Assembly (NCBI RefSeq): GCF_003751445.1
Contig: NZ_RJUU01000001.1
Coordinates: 5,508,001 to 5,572,000 of the forward strand
Direction of reading: 5' to 3'
DNA from: Streptomyces sp. 840.1
Lineage (GTDB): Bacteria > Actinomycetota > Actinomycetes > Streptomycetales > Streptomycetaceae
Length of the DNA: 64,000 nucleotides
Of the stretch, positions 47,659 to 56,635 are shown in pieces. A program made the translations under genes and the position numbers. The notes beneath the pieces are model-generated. The model searched no databases. It was given only the letters and a program-made list of their open reading frames with translations, and was not told the origin of the DNA. Within the stretch, counting starts at the first letter, position 1; the number at the start of each line of letters is the position of its first letter.

Positions 47659-48528
47659 TCATGCGGATGCGAGGGCCTCCAGGAGGCTCATGTCGTCGGT
47701 CGACAGCCGGATCTCCCCGGCCCGGATGTTCTCCGCGAGATGAACGGGCGAACCCGTGCCCGGCGTCGGGCACAGCACGGGGGAGTGGTGCAGCAGCCAG
47801 GCGAGGGCGATCTGCCCCCGGGTGGCGTCGTGGCGTTCCGCGATCCCGGCGAGCGCCGCGGCGTCCTCGCCGGTCAGCGCGCCGTTCGCCAGCGGGAACC
47901 AGGGAAGGAAGGCCAGGCCGTGGGCCTCGCACACCTTCAGTACCGCGTCCGACGAACGGTCCAGCAGATTGAACCGGTTCTGCACCGAGGCGATCCCGGT
48001 CAGGGAGAGCGCCTGCTCCAGCTGGTCGGCGGTAAGGGTGTCCAGACCGATGTACCGGATCTTACCCTCCTGCCGCAGCTCATCCAGGGCGCCCAGCTGC
48101 TCGGTCATCGGCACCTGCGGATCGAACCGGTGCAGCTGGTAGAGGTCGATCCGGTCGGTCCGCAGCCGGCGCAGACTGGCCTCGCACATCGCCCGCAGAT
48201 CCTCGGGGCGTCCCGCGATGTGCCAGGCGCTGTCACTGGTCCGTACGACGCCGCCCTTGGTCGCGATCACCAGATCGTCGCGGTACGGGTGCAGCGCCCC
48301 GGCGACCAGTTCCTCCGCCACCCCTGGCCCGTAGTTGTCGGCGGTGTCGATCAGGTTCACGCCCTGGTCGACCGCCGCCCTGAGCACGTCGAGCGCATCC
48401 TGCCGCTCGCCGCGGGGGCCCCAGTACCCCGGCCCGGTCAGCTGGGCGGTGCCGTAGCCGAGACGGCGCACGGGCAGCTCGCCGCCGAGGAGAAAGGTGT
48501 CATCGGGGGAACGCAATGCGGAAGACAT
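47659..48528 (-). CDS. Aldo/keto reductase
   Basis: A 289-residue AKR. Tetrad residues: Asp and Tyr in LIDTADNYGPG, Lys in VIATKGGV, His in LYQLHRFDP. The N-terminal RRLGYGTAQLTGPGYWGPRGE marks the YdbC/YtbE-like 'oxidoreductase' group. It is unlike the AKR at 20556-21572. ATG 48528 is taken from the conserved start; no ribosome binding site is evident. Thirteen nt separate its stop from the downstream ABC ATPase gene, so they may be one transcript. Confidence 0.92.
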   Translation of the reverse strand: MSSALRSPDDTFLLGGELPVRRLGYGTAQLTGPGYWGPRGERQDALDVLRAAVDQGVNLIDTADNYGPGVAEELVAGALHPYRDDLVIATKGGVVRTSDSAWHIAGRPEDLRAMCEASLRRLRTDRIDLYQLHRFDPQVPMTEQLGALDELRQEGKIRYIGLDTLTADQLEQALSLTGIASVQNRFNLLDRSSDAVLKVCEAHGLAFLPWFPLANGALTGEDAAALAGIAERHDATRGQIALAWLLHHSPVLCPTPGTGSPVHLAENIRAGEIRLSTDDMSLLEALASA

Positions 48529-48604
48529 GGGGCAAACAGTAGTACGACGGTCGGTGTCGCCTTTCTTCAATACCCGGGGCGGGCGCCGTCCTAGCGTGGT
48601 GTTC

Positions 48605-49189
48605 ATGAAGACCGAGCACGCTCATATGACCGAATGCGCCGCCGAGGCGGCCCGAGTGGCCCGCGCCGTACGCGCCGGACAGCTCGACAGCGCCGCCACC
48701 CCCTGCGAAGGCTGGGACGTGCGCGGACTCATCAACCACTGGGTGCTCTACACCTCGTACGGCATGGAGCACCGCGCCCTGCGCACGGAGATCCCCGAGG
48801 AGCTCACCACCCGCGACTTCACGGCGGAGGCCGACTGGGCCGAGCGTTACGCGGCCCAGCTGGACCGCGCCGTCGCCGCGTGGTCCGACCCGGCCGTCTG
48901 GGAGGGCACCATCGGGGAGGGCGACTCCGCGTCCCCGGCCGCAGACACCGCCGAGATGCTCATCATGGAGACGGCGCTGCACGGCTGGGACGTCGCACGG
49001 GCCACCGGTCAGGAGTTCCGGCTGTCCGACGAGGCGGCCGGCTACGTGCTGAAGGCCGTGGAGAAGTCCGCCGAGCTCTACCGGCGCTACGACGGCTTCG
49101 CCGCCGAGGTCCCCGCCGGGAACCAGGTGTCCGGCTTCGAGCTGGCCATCGCCCTGAGCGGCCGCGATCCGCAGTGGACCGCCGCCTGA
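48605..49189 (+). CDS. TIGR03086-type (maleylpyruvate isomerase/DinB fold) protein
   Basis: A 194-residue protein of the mycothiol-maleylpyruvate isomerase N-terminal / DinB four-helix fold. The metal-site histidines appear in LINHWVLYTS and ETALHGWDVARATGQ. Members are thought to be mycothiol-dependent metalloenzymes. TAGCGT at 48592-48597 is 7 nt before ATG 48605, suggesting leaderless translation. The next gene is also of a mycothiol-linked family. Confidence 0.88.
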   Translation: MKTEHAHMTECAAEAARVARAVRAGQLDSAATPCEGWDVRGLINHWVLYTSYGMEHRALRTEIPEELTTRDFTAEADWAERYAAQLDRAVAAWSDPAVWEGTIGEGDSASPAADTAEMLIMETALHGWDVARATGQEFRLSDEAAGYVLKAVEKSAELYRRYDGFAAEVPAGNQVSGFELAIALSGRDPQWTAA

Positions 49190-49257
49190 AAGTGGCCCAG
49201 TGCGACGGCCTGCAAATGGCCCGTGGAGCTGCGCCACCGACTGGCTAGGCTCCTGCC

Positions 49258-49890
49258 ATGACCACTCACCGCAGCCCGGAACCGGGCAGGCCCGTCGTCG
49301 ACTTCTACTTCGACCCGGCCTGCCCGTTCGCCTGGATCACCTCGCGCTGGATGCTGGAGGTGGAGCGGCAGCGCGACATCGAGCTCCGCTTCCACGTGAT
49401 GAGCCTCTACCTGCACAACACCGGCAACGAACTCCCCGACTGGTACCGCACCCTGGTCGACAAGTCGATCGGCCCGGTGCGGGTCGCCGCAGCGGCGGCC
49501 GAACAGCACGGCGACGCCGTCCTGCGCGACCTCTACACGGCCTTCGGCACCCGGATCCACCAGCAGAAGAACGAGGACTTCGACGAGGTCGTCGCCCAGT
49601 CCCTCGACGAGCTGGGCCTGCCCGCCGAACTGGCCGCCGCCGCGCACACCGACGCTCATGACGCGGCGCTTCGGCGCAGCCACGACGCGGGCAGGGACCC
49701 GGCGGCGGACGCGTACGTGGGCACGCCCACCATCCATGTCGACGGGAACGTCTGGTTCGGCCCGGTGCTGCGGGCGGTGCCGCGCGGCGCGGCCGCGGTA
49801 CGGCTGTTCGACAGCTTCCGGGTACTCGCGGGCGAGGCCGACTTCTTCGAGCTCAAGCGCACCCGCACGGGCAGCCTCGACGTCGGCTGA
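49258..49890 (+). CDS. DsbA-family protein, mycothiol-dependent nitroreductase (Rv2466c) type
   Basis: A 210-residue thioredoxin-fold protein with an inserted helical domain. The active-site segment is [17 protein letters not shown], with one Cys (CPFAW), as in the mycothiol-dependent Rv2466c family; the cis-Pro region is [19 protein letters not shown]. It is cytoplasmic (no signal peptide) and probably reduces substrates using mycothiol. TAGGCT at 49246-49251 lies 6 nt before ATG 49258. Convergent with the sulfur operon. Confidence 0.88.
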   Translation: MTTHRSPEPGRPVVDFYFDPACPFAWITSRWMLEVERQRDIELRFHVMSLYLHNTGNELPDWYRTLVDKSIGPVRVAAAAAEQHGDAVLRDLYTAFGTRIHQQKNEDFDEVVAQSLDELGLPAELAAAAHTDAHDAALRRSHDAGRDPAADAYVGTPTIHVDGNVWFGPVLRAVPRGAAAVRLFDSFRVLAGEADFFELKRTRTGSLDVG

Positions 49891-49922
49891 CACGGAGACG
49901 GGGACGGGGACGGGGCAGGCGG

Positions 49923-50681
49923 CTACGCGCTGAGCGACGCCACCGCCGCGTCCGCCACCCGGGCCTCGTCGTACCGGTCGAGCAGCAGCCGCGCCAGCTC
50001 CGGCGAGGGGCCGAGCACTCCGGCCAGGACGTCCGTCCCGGCCTCCGCCGCCCCCGCCGCGATGCGGTCGGGAAGGCGGCCGGGCGCGATGACGTACGGG
50101 GCGACCGCGACGCGTCGCACACCGTCGGCCCGCAGGGCCCGCACCGCGTCCTCGGTGCGGGGGAGGGATGCGGAGGCGAACGCAGGCCGCACGGAACACC
50201 AACCGGTGTGCCGCAGCTCCCGCGCGATTTCAGCGATCACTGCGCTCGCCTCCGGGTCTGTGGAGCCCGCCGATGCCAGGACGAGCCCGGTCGAGCCTCT
50301 GTCACCGGGGCGGACCCCGGCCTCGTGCAGCCGCCGTTCCAGGGCGGAGTTCAGCAGCGGTGACGGACCGAGCACCCCGGCCTGGCGCACCCGCAGCCGG
50401 GGCAGCCTGCCGCGCGCCTCACGCAGCACCGCCGGGATGTCGGACTTGGCGTGGAAGGCCCGGGTGAGCAGCAGCGGAAGCGCCACCACCTCGCCCGCCC
50501 CCCGCGCCGCCAGCCGCTCCAGGACCTGCGGCACGGACGGCGCGTTGAACTCCAGGAACCCGGTCTCCACCCGAAGCCCAGGCCGCAGCGCCCGTACCCG
50601 CGCGGTGAGCGCGTGCACGGTCGCGGCGTGCCGGGGATCGCGGCTGCCGTGGGCGATGACGAGGAGGACCGGAGGAGTCAT
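49923..50681 (-). CDS. Sirohydrochlorin chelatase (CbiX/SirB type)
   Basis: A 252-residue chelatase. The N-terminal LLVIAHGSRDPRHA carries the metal-binding His; LPLLLTRAFHAKSDIP carries the second His, and the second half repeats the fold (LVLASAGSTDPEA). It inserts iron into sirohydrochlorin to give siroheme, the cofactor of the sulfite reductase encoded at 57525-59222. This makes sense as the last gene of the sulfur operon. ATG 50681 lies 8 nt after the permease stop. Confidence 0.9.
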   Translation of the reverse strand: MTPPVLLVIAHGSRDPRHAATVHALTARVRALRPGLRVETGFLEFNAPSVPQVLERLAARGAGEVVALPLLLTRAFHAKSDIPAVLREARGRLPRLRVRQAGVLGPSPLLNSALERRLHEAGVRPGDRGSTGLVLASAGSTDPEASAVIAEIARELRHTGWCSVRPAFASASLPRTEDAVRALRADGVRRVAVAPYVIAPGRLPDRIAAGAAEAGTDVLAGVLGPSPELARLLLDRYDEARVADAAVASLSA

Positions 50682-50689
50682 GCCGCCCC

Positions 50690-51610
50690 TCAGCTCTTGA
50701 CGAGGAGACCGCGGCTGCGCAGCACCCACCGCTCCAGCGGACTGAAGATGAGCAGGTCGATGGCGATGCCGACGATCAGGATCAGGAAGATGGCGAGGAA
50801 GACCATCGACATGCTGCTGGTCTCACGGCCCTGCTCCAGCAACTGGCCCAGGCCCACACCCAGATCGGGCGACGAGGCGATGATCTCGGCTGCCATCAGC
50901 GAGCGCCAGGAGAAGGCCCAGCCCTGCTTCAGCCCCGCCAGATAGCCAGGCAGCGAGGCCGGGAGCACGATGTGCCAAGTGCCCCGGAGCCCGGTGGCAC
51001 CCAGCGTCTGGCCGGCCCGCAGGTGCAGCGGCGGGATCTGGTCGACGCCGGCGACGAGCCCGTTGGCGATCGACGGCACGGCGCCCAGCAGGATCACGGC
51101 GTACATCATCCGGTCGTCCAGGCCCAGCCAGATGACCGCCGGCGGCACCCAGGCGACCGACGGCAGCGACTGCAGACCCGAGAGCACGGGACCGATCGCG
51201 GCGCGCACCACCTTCACCCGTGACACCAGCAGCCCGAGCGGGGTGCCGATGACGAGTGCGAGGAGGAAGCCGAGCAGGCCGCGCGAGACGCTGGTCCAGA
51301 TGTAGCCGAGCAGGGTGCCCTGGGCCCAGGCGTCGGACACCTCGCCCCAGACCTGGGAGGGCGAGGGCAGCTTGTAGTCGTCGGTGACCTTCGCCCAGAT
51401 CAGGATCTGCCAGACGAGGAGCACCAGCGCGACGGCCACCACCGGAGGCAGCACCTTCTGCGTGAGAACCTGGCGCACCGGGGTCCGGCTGACCCGCACG
51501 GCGTCGAGAGCGTCGAGCCCCGCTTCGAGGCCGGCCATGTCCTGGGCGGCGTCCTTCGGGGCGCCCGCCCCGGCGGCGCCGCTCTTGGCGGTGGTCTCAG
51601 TGCTGGCCAT
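50690..51610 (-). CDS. ABC transporter permease, SsuC/TauC type
   Basis: A 306-residue permease with about six helices (VVAVALVLLVWQILIW; LLGFLLALVIGTPLGLLVS) and a BPD_transp_1 loop (LGATGLRGTWHIVLPASLPGYLAGLKQGWAFSWRSLMAAE). The family imports sulfonates, taurine or nitrate; within an assimilatory sulfate operon, sulfonates or sulfate esters are most likely. ATG 51610 overlaps the ATPase gene by 14 nt. Confidence 0.92.
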   Translation of the reverse strand: MASTETTAKSGAAGAGAPKDAAQDMAGLEAGLDALDAVRVSRTPVRQVLTQKVLPPVVAVALVLLVWQILIWAKVTDDYKLPSPSQVWGEVSDAWAQGTLLGYIWTSVSRGLLGFLLALVIGTPLGLLVSRVKVVRAAIGPVLSGLQSLPSVAWVPPAVIWLGLDDRMMYAVILLGAVPSIANGLVAGVDQIPPLHLRAGQTLGATGLRGTWHIVLPASLPGYLAGLKQGWAFSWRSLMAAEIIASSPDLGVGLGQLLEQGRETSSMSMVFLAIFLILIVGIAIDLLIFSPLERWVLRSRGLLVKS

Positions 51611-52388
51611 GTCGGCGGATCTCCCCACGCAGTTGTTCGGTGATCTCGACGGAGAGCTCCGCCACGGCGGTGTCCTCGATACGGCGCGGCTGCTCGATGT
51701 CGACCGTCCACTCCCGGGCGATCCGGCCCGGCCGCGAGGAGAGCAGCACGACCCGCTCGGCGAGCCGGACGGCCTCCCGCACGTTGTGCGTGACGAAGAG
51801 GACCGAGACGTTCGTCTCCCGCCAGATCCGGGTCAGTTCGTCATGCAGCACATCCCGGGTGATGGCGTCGAGTGCGGCGAACGGCTCGTCCATCAGCAGG
51901 AGTTGGCTGTCCTGGGCGAGCGCGCGGGCCATCGCCACCCGCTGCCGCATGCCGCCCGACAGCTCGTGCACCCGCTTGCCGTGCGCCCCGCCCAGGCGCA
52001 CCAGCTCCAGCAGCCGTTCCGCCTCGCCGCGGCGGTCCGACTTCGGTACGCCGCGCAGCCGCAGCGCGAGTTCGATGTTCTTGCCCGCGGTCAGCCACGG
52101 GAAGAGGGCGTGCTCCTGGAACATCAGGGCCGGCCGCCCGCCGGGGGTCTCGATGGACCCCGCAGTCGGGCGGTCGAGCCCCGCCACCAGATTGAGCAGC
52201 GTCGACTTGCCGCACCCGGATGCCCCCAGGAGGGTGACGAACTCGCCGGGAGCGACATCGAGCGTGATGTCGTCCAGGACGAGCTGCTGCCCCTGCGGTC
52301 CGCCGAAGGACTTCGAGACGTGGTCGATACGGGCTGCGTGCCCGACCGCCGTACGGTCCTCGGCCGTGGTGAGCGTGGTCGTGGCCAT
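51597..52388 (-). CDS. ABC transporter ATP-binding protein, SsuB/TauB type
   Basis: A 263-residue ATPase with Walker A GASGCGKST, signature LSGGMRQRVAMARAL and Walker B LLLMDEPFAALD followed by VTHNVREA. The MFQEHALFPWLTAGKNI region marks the SsuB/TauB/NrtD branch. AGGAGG 8 nt upstream fixes ATG 52388. It works with the permease at 50690 and the lipoprotein at 52428. Confidence 0.94.
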   Translation of the reverse strand: MATTTLTTAEDRTAVGHAARIDHVSKSFGGPQGQQLVLDDITLDVAPGEFVTLLGASGCGKSTLLNLVAGLDRPTAGSIETPGGRPALMFQEHALFPWLTAGKNIELALRLRGVPKSDRRGEAERLLELVRLGGAHGKRVHELSGGMRQRVAMARALAQDSQLLLMDEPFAALDAITRDVLHDELTRIWRETNVSVLFVTHNVREAVRLAERVVLLSSRPGRIAREWTVDIEQPRRIEDTAVAELSVEITEQLRGEIRRHGQH

Positions 52389-52427
52389 GGTCGTCACCTC
52401 CTGGGAGATCCTGGAACGGTCGGGTGC

Positions 52428-53543
52428 TTACTTGACGCCGAGACCGGCGTCGGCGACCTCGGGCTTGCCCGCGGCCTTGAGGATCTTGTTCAGCGGCTTC
52501 AGGTCGTAGATGCCCGTCAGGTCCGTCCCGTCCAGCAGCCCGGCCTTCACCGCGTGCTTGGCCTCGGTGTCGAGCGTGGCGGCCAGCGGGTCATCGGTGA
52601 ACTGGATGGACTTCCACGCCGGATCGATGACGTCCGCCGGCAGCTCCTTGCCGGACAGCGTCTTGAGCGCGGCGTTGGCGGAGGCCTTCGCCTTGTCCGG
52701 GTTGGCGTTGATCCACGCGTTGGTGTTGACGGACCCGCGCAGTACCGCCTCGACGACGTCCGGGTGCTGGTCGAGGAACTTCTGCGACACGATGATGTTC
52801 GTGATGACGAACTTGTTGTCGGGCCACAGCTTCGACTCGTCCAGGAGCACCTTCGCGCCCTGTGCGACCAGCTTGGAGGCGGTCGGCTCGGGCGCCCACG
52901 CGCCGTCGATGGAACCGGACTTGTAGGCGTCCGGGGTCACCTTGTTGTCGGTGCGGACCACGGAGACGTCGCCCTTGCCGCTCTGGGCGTCGACCTTCCA
53001 GCCCTTCTCGGAGATCCAGTTGAGGAAGGCCACGTCCTGGGTGTTGCCGAGCTGCGGAGTGGCGATCTTCTTGCCCTTGAGGTCGTCCAGGGTCTTGATC
53101 TTCTTCGGGTTGACGACCAGCTTCACCCCGCCGGAGGCCGAACCGCCGATGATGCGCAGGCTCTTGCCCTTGGACTTCGTGAAGCCGTTGATCGAGGGGG
53201 AGGGGCCGATGAAGCCGATGTCGATCGAACCGGCGTTGAGCGCCTCTATCTCGGAGGGACCCGCGTTGAACGTCGAGGGCTTGACCTCGGTACCGCCCAA
53301 CTCCTTGGCGATGATGCCTTCCTGGATGCCGACCAGAGCGGTGGCGTGCGTGAGGTTCGGGAAGTAGCCGATCTTCACGGTGTCCGCGGAGAGCTTCTTT
53401 CCGCCGGCGGAGACGTTCGCCTTCTTGGCGTCGTCGTCCTTCGCGTCGGAACCGTAGCCGCAGGCGGTGAGCGCCACGGCGAGCAACGGCAGGGCGGCGG
53501 CAGCGGCGATGCTGCGGCGCAGCGTGGTACGTGGGGCAGACAC
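52428..53543 (-). CDS. Sulfonate-type ABC transporter substrate-binding lipoprotein
   Basis: A 371-residue lipoprotein: signal peptide LRRSIAAAAALPLLAVALTAC with lipobox, then a SsuA/NMT1-like binding domain (VKIGYFPNLTHATALVGIQEGI, IDIGFIGPSPSINGFTKSKG, GAWAPEPTASKLV). It captures an organosulfur compound outside the cell for the SsuBC-type transporter encoded downstream. GTG 53543 starts at the signal peptide; the longer open frame upstream has no such character. Product stop is TAA. Confidence 0.92.
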   Translation of the reverse strand: MSAPRTTLRRSIAAAAALPLLAVALTACGYGSDAKDDDAKKANVSAGGKKLSADTVKIGYFPNLTHATALVGIQEGIIAKELGGTEVKPSTFNAGPSEIEALNAGSIDIGFIGPSPSINGFTKSKGKSLRIIGGSASGGVKLVVNPKKIKTLDDLKGKKIATPQLGNTQDVAFLNWISEKGWKVDAQSGKGDVSVVRTDNKVTPDAYKSGSIDGAWAPEPTASKLVAQGAKVLLDESKLWPDNKFVITNIIVSQKFLDQHPDVVEAVLRGSVNTNAWINANPDKAKASANAALKTLSGKELPADVIDPAWKSIQFTDDPLAATLDTEAKHAVKAGLLDGTDLTGIYDLKPLNKILKAAGKPEVADAGLGVK

Positions 53544-53685
53544 GGGAGGATTTCCTCTCGGAGGCCCGGTGCTCACGTCCCCGGAAAGTCGGGGGGCGCG
53601 GCCGGGCGGTCGGCAGGTCTTCGTCTGAACTGGCTTTGCGGGCGGTGCGGTTGGTGCTGCCGGGCGCGCAGGCAGTGCGCGTACG

Positions 53686-53787
53686 TCATCGCGCACATCG
53701 CGCAACCCCGCCCTGGCCGCTGCCGAGGGCGCCGCTGCCGACGCGGCCGCCCTCCTTCGCGAAGGTCGAGAAGATGTCCCTGCTCAT
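53686..53787 (-). CDS. Possible small ORF coupled to cysN
   Basis: A 33-codon frame (MSRDIFSTFAKEGGRVG...) whose ATG overlaps the cysN stop (TGATG). The first 27 codons have almost only G or C in third position, but the last few do not (GTT, CGA, TGT, CGA). The peptide is Gly rich and ends RCAR with a single Cys. A second overlapping frame (ATG 53698 to TGA 53573, starting MCAMTYAHC) is equally open. Either could be a leader peptide for the sulfonate importer, or neither may be translated. Confidence 0.3.
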   Translation of the reverse strand: MSRDIFSTFAKEGGRVGSGALGSGQGGVARCAR

Positions 53788-55133
53788 CAGAAGTCCCACT
53801 CGGCGTCGTCGTCCGCCGGGGCCGCGACCCGGGCCGGGGCGGCGGCGAAGGAGGCGCCCGCCATGCCGGCCGACAGGGTGGTGCCGTCGGCGGGGTCGAT
53901 CAGCAGGAAGGAACCGGTGCGGCGGGAGTCGGCGTACGCGTCGAGCGCGAGCGGCTCGGCGGTGCGCACCACGACCCGGCCGATGTCGTTGGCGGCGAGC
54001 CGGCCCGGGGCCGGGTGCTGGGAGAGGTCGTCCAGCGTGAGGCGGGACGGGATGTCCTTGACTATCGCCTTGACCGTGCGGGTGGTGTGCTTGATGAGTA
54101 CCCGCTGGCCCACGGTGAGGGGCCGGTCCGCGACATGGCAGACGGTCGCCTCGACGTCCTGGGTGACCGCCGGTGCGTCGCCCGAGGGCGCGATCAGGTC
54201 ACCGCGCGAGACGTCGACGTCGTCCGTGAGCCTGACGGTGACGGACTGGGGGGCCCAGGCGGTGTCGACGCTGGTGCCGAGGAGGTCGATCGCGGCGATC
54301 GTCGAGGTACGGCCGGAGGGCAGTACGGTGACGGGCTCGCCGACCCGGAACGCCCCGGCGGCGATCTGGCCGGCGTAGCCCCGGTAGTCGCGGTGCTGCG
54401 GGGTCTGCGGCCGGATCACGTACTGGACGGGGAAGCGGGCGTGGCAGCCGGTGAGGTCGTGGCTGACCGGGACGGTCTCCAGGTGCTCCAGAACGGTCGG
54501 GCCGCCGTACCAGTCCATGTGGGAGGACGGCTCCACGACGTTGTCGCCGGCCAGCGCGGAGATCGGGATGGCGGTGATCTCCGGGACGCCGAGGGATGCC
54601 GCGTAGGCGGTGAACTCCTGCGCGATGGCGGCAAACACCGGTTCCGCGTAGTCGACCAGGTCCATCTTGTTCACGGCCAGCACCACGTGCGGGACGCGGA
54701 GCAGGGCGGCGACGGCGGCGTGCCTGCGGGTCTGCTCGACGACCCCGTTGCGGGCGTCGACCAGCACCACGGCCAGCTCGGCGGTGGAGGCACCCGTGAC
54801 CATGTTGCGGGTGTACTGCACATGGCCCGGGGTGTCGGCCAGGATGAACCGGCGCCGGGCGGTGGCGAAGTAGCGGTAGGCGACATCGATCGTGATGCCC
54901 TGCTCACGCTCGGCCCGCAGCCCGTCGGTCAGCAGCGCCAGGTCGGGCGCTTCCTGGCCGCGCTTGCGGGACGCGTCCTCGACCGCCTCCAGCTGGTCGG
55001 TCAGAACCGACTTGGAATCGTGCAGCAGCCGTCCCACGAGGGTGGACTTGCCGTCGTCCACGGACCCGGCGGTGGCGAACCGCAGCAGGGTGGTGGCCGA
55101 CAGCTGCTCGGCCAGCTGGATGGGTGTGGTCAT
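53787..55133 (-). CDS. cysN: Sulfate adenylyltransferase, GTPase subunit
   Basis: A 448-residue EF-Tu-like GTPase that drives APS formation by CysD. G1 is GSVDDGKST, the switch region has REQGITIDVAY, G3 is DTPGH and G4 is NKMD. Length is that of CysN alone; there is no fused APS kinase domain, in line with the separate cysC. It starts one base after the cysD stop. Confidence 0.96.
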   Translation of the reverse strand: MTTPIQLAEQLSATTLLRFATAGSVDDGKSTLVGRLLHDSKSVLTDQLEAVEDASRKRGQEAPDLALLTDGLRAEREQGITIDVAYRYFATARRRFILADTPGHVQYTRNMVTGASTAELAVVLVDARNGVVEQTRRHAAVAALLRVPHVVLAVNKMDLVDYAEPVFAAIAQEFTAYAASLGVPEITAIPISALAGDNVVEPSSHMDWYGGPTVLEHLETVPVSHDLTGCHARFPVQYVIRPQTPQHRDYRGYAGQIAAGAFRVGEPVTVLPSGRTSTIAAIDLLGTSVDTAWAPQSVTVRLTDDVDVSRGDLIAPSGDAPAVTQDVEATVCHVADRPLTVGQRVLIKHTTRTVKAIVKDIPSRLTLDDLSQHPAPGRLAANDIGRVVVRTAEPLALDAYADSRRTGSFLLIDPADGTTLSAGMAGASFAAAPARVAAPADDDAEWDF

Positions 55134-55134
55134 T

Positions 55135-56070
55135 TTAGAAGTACCCCTCGCGCTTGCGGTCTTCCATCGCGGCCTCGGACATCTTGTCGTCGGCGCGGGT
55201 CGCGCCCCGCTCGGTGAGCCGGGAGGCGGCGATCTCGGTGATCACGGCGGCCAGTGTGGTGGCGTCGGAGTCGACGGCGCCGGTGCAGGACATGTCGCCG
55301 ACGGTGCGGTAGCGGACCTGGCGGGTCTCGGTCCGCTCGTGCTCCTTGGGACCGCCCCAGTCGCCCGCGGTCAGCCACATGCCGGAGCGGCTGAAGACCT
55401 CGCGGTCGTGGGCGAAGTAGATCTGCGGGAGCTCGATGCCCTCGCGTTCGATGTACTGCCACACGTCGAGCTCGGTCCAGTTGGAGATCGGGAACACCCG
55501 GACGTGCTCGCCCGCGGCGTGCCGGCCGTTGTACAGCTGCCACAGCTCGGGGCGCTGGCGGCGCGGGTCCCACTGGGAGAACTCGTCGCGCAGCGAGAAG
55601 ACCCGCTCCTTGGCCCGTGCCTTCTCCTCGTCGCGGCGGCCACCGCCGAACACCGCGTCGAAGCGGTGCTGCTGGATCGCCTCGGTCAGCGGCACGGTCT
55701 GCAGCGGGTTGCGGGTGCCGTCGGGGCGCTCGCGGAGCTTCCCGGCGTCGATGTACTCCTGGACGGAGGCGACGTGCAGTCGCAGCCCGTGCTCGGCGAC
55801 CGTGCGGTCGCGGTACTCCAGGACCTCGGGGAAGTTGTGCCCGGTGTCCACGTGCAGCAGCGTGAACGGCACCGGCGCGGGCGCGAACGCCTTCAGCGCC
55901 AGATGCAGCATCAGGATCGAGTCCTTGCCGCCCGAGAAAAGGATCACCGGCCGCTCGAACTCCCCCGCCACCTCACGGAAGATGTGCACCGCCTCCGACT
56001 CCAGGGAGTCCAGATGGCTGAGTGCGTACGGATTGCCGGTGCCTTCCGACACAGTCGCGACGGTCGTCAT
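55135..56070 (-). CDS. cysD: Sulfate adenylyltransferase, catalytic subunit
   Basis: A 311-residue PP-loop ATP-sulfurylase that makes APS from sulfate and ATP. The PP-loop is FSGGKDS, followed by LLHVDTGHNFPEVLEYRD and the conserved GGGRRDEEKARAKER and PISNWTELDVWQYIE. It works as a complex with CysN, encoded next. GAGAGGGG lies upstream of ATG 56070, which overlaps the cysC stop by 4 nt. Confidence 0.97.
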   Translation of the reverse strand: MTTVATVSEGTGNPYALSHLDSLESEAVHIFREVAGEFERPVILFSGGKDSILMLHLALKAFAPAPVPFTLLHVDTGHNFPEVLEYRDRTVAEHGLRLHVASVQEYIDAGKLRERPDGTRNPLQTVPLTEAIQQHRFDAVFGGGRRDEEKARAKERVFSLRDEFSQWDPRRQRPELWQLYNGRHAAGEHVRVFPISNWTELDVWQYIEREGIELPQIYFAHDREVFSRSGMWLTAGDWGGPKEHERTETRQVRYRTVGDMSCTGAVDSDATTLAAVITEIAASRLTERGATRADDKMSEAAMEDRKREGYF

Positions 56071-56612
56071 GCTGCACCCCTCTCGCTCAGCAGCGCGTAC
56101 AGCTCCGCCGCGGACTCCTGCACGGTCTGCTGGTGCGACTCGATCCGCAGATCCGGCGACTCGGGAGCCTCGTAGGGGTCGTCCACCCCGGTCAGCCCGC
56201 TGATCTCGCCCGCCGCCTGCTTGGCGTAAAGCCCCTTCACGTCGCGCACCGAGCACACCTCGACCGGAGTCGCGACGTGCACCTCCAGGTACGCGGTGCC
56301 TTCGGCCTGGTGCCGCTTGCGGACCGCCTCCCGGCTGTCCGCGTACGGCGCGATGACCGGGACGAGCACCTTCACGCCGTTGGCCGCCAGCAGTCCGGCG
56401 ACGAAGCCGATCCGGGCCACGTTGGTGTGCCGGTCCTCGCGGGAGAAGCCGAGGCCCGCGGAGAGGAACTCCCGGATCTCGTCGCCGTCCAGGACCTCCA
56501 CGCGGTGGCCCTCGCCGCGCAGCCGCCCGGCGAGTTCACGGGCGATGGTGGTCTTGCCCGCGCTCGGCAGACCGGTCAGCCAGATGGTGGCTCCCGTCTC
56601 CGTCACGCTCAT
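56067..56612 (-). CDS. cysC: Adenylyl-sulfate (APS) kinase
   Basis: A 181-residue kinase that phosphorylates APS to PAPS. Walker A is GLPSAGKTT; other signatures are LDGDEIRE, FSREDRHTNVARIG, and the lid LYAKQAAGEISGLTGVDDPYEAP. ATG 56612 (AGGAG 6 nt before) is chosen; an in-frame ATG at 56636 overlaps the cysH stop. PAPS is needed for sulfation, and for reduction only if CysH prefers PAPS, which its cysteines argue against. Confidence 0.95.
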   Translation of the reverse strand: MSVTETGATIWLTGLPSAGKTTIARELAGRLRGEGHRVEVLDGDEIREFLSAGLGFSREDRHTNVARIGFVAGLLAANGVKVLVPVIAPYADSREAVRKRHQAEGTAYLEVHVATPVEVCSVRDVKGLYAKQAAGEISGLTGVDDPYEAPESPDLRIESHQQTVQESAAELYALLSERGAA

Positions 56613-56635
56613 CGAAGTCTCCTGATCAGTCGTCA

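Noticed and set aside
49891..49922. GACGGG hexamer run as a functional repeat
   Set aside because: Only about three units between two convergent genes; too short to be more than simple-sequence DNA.
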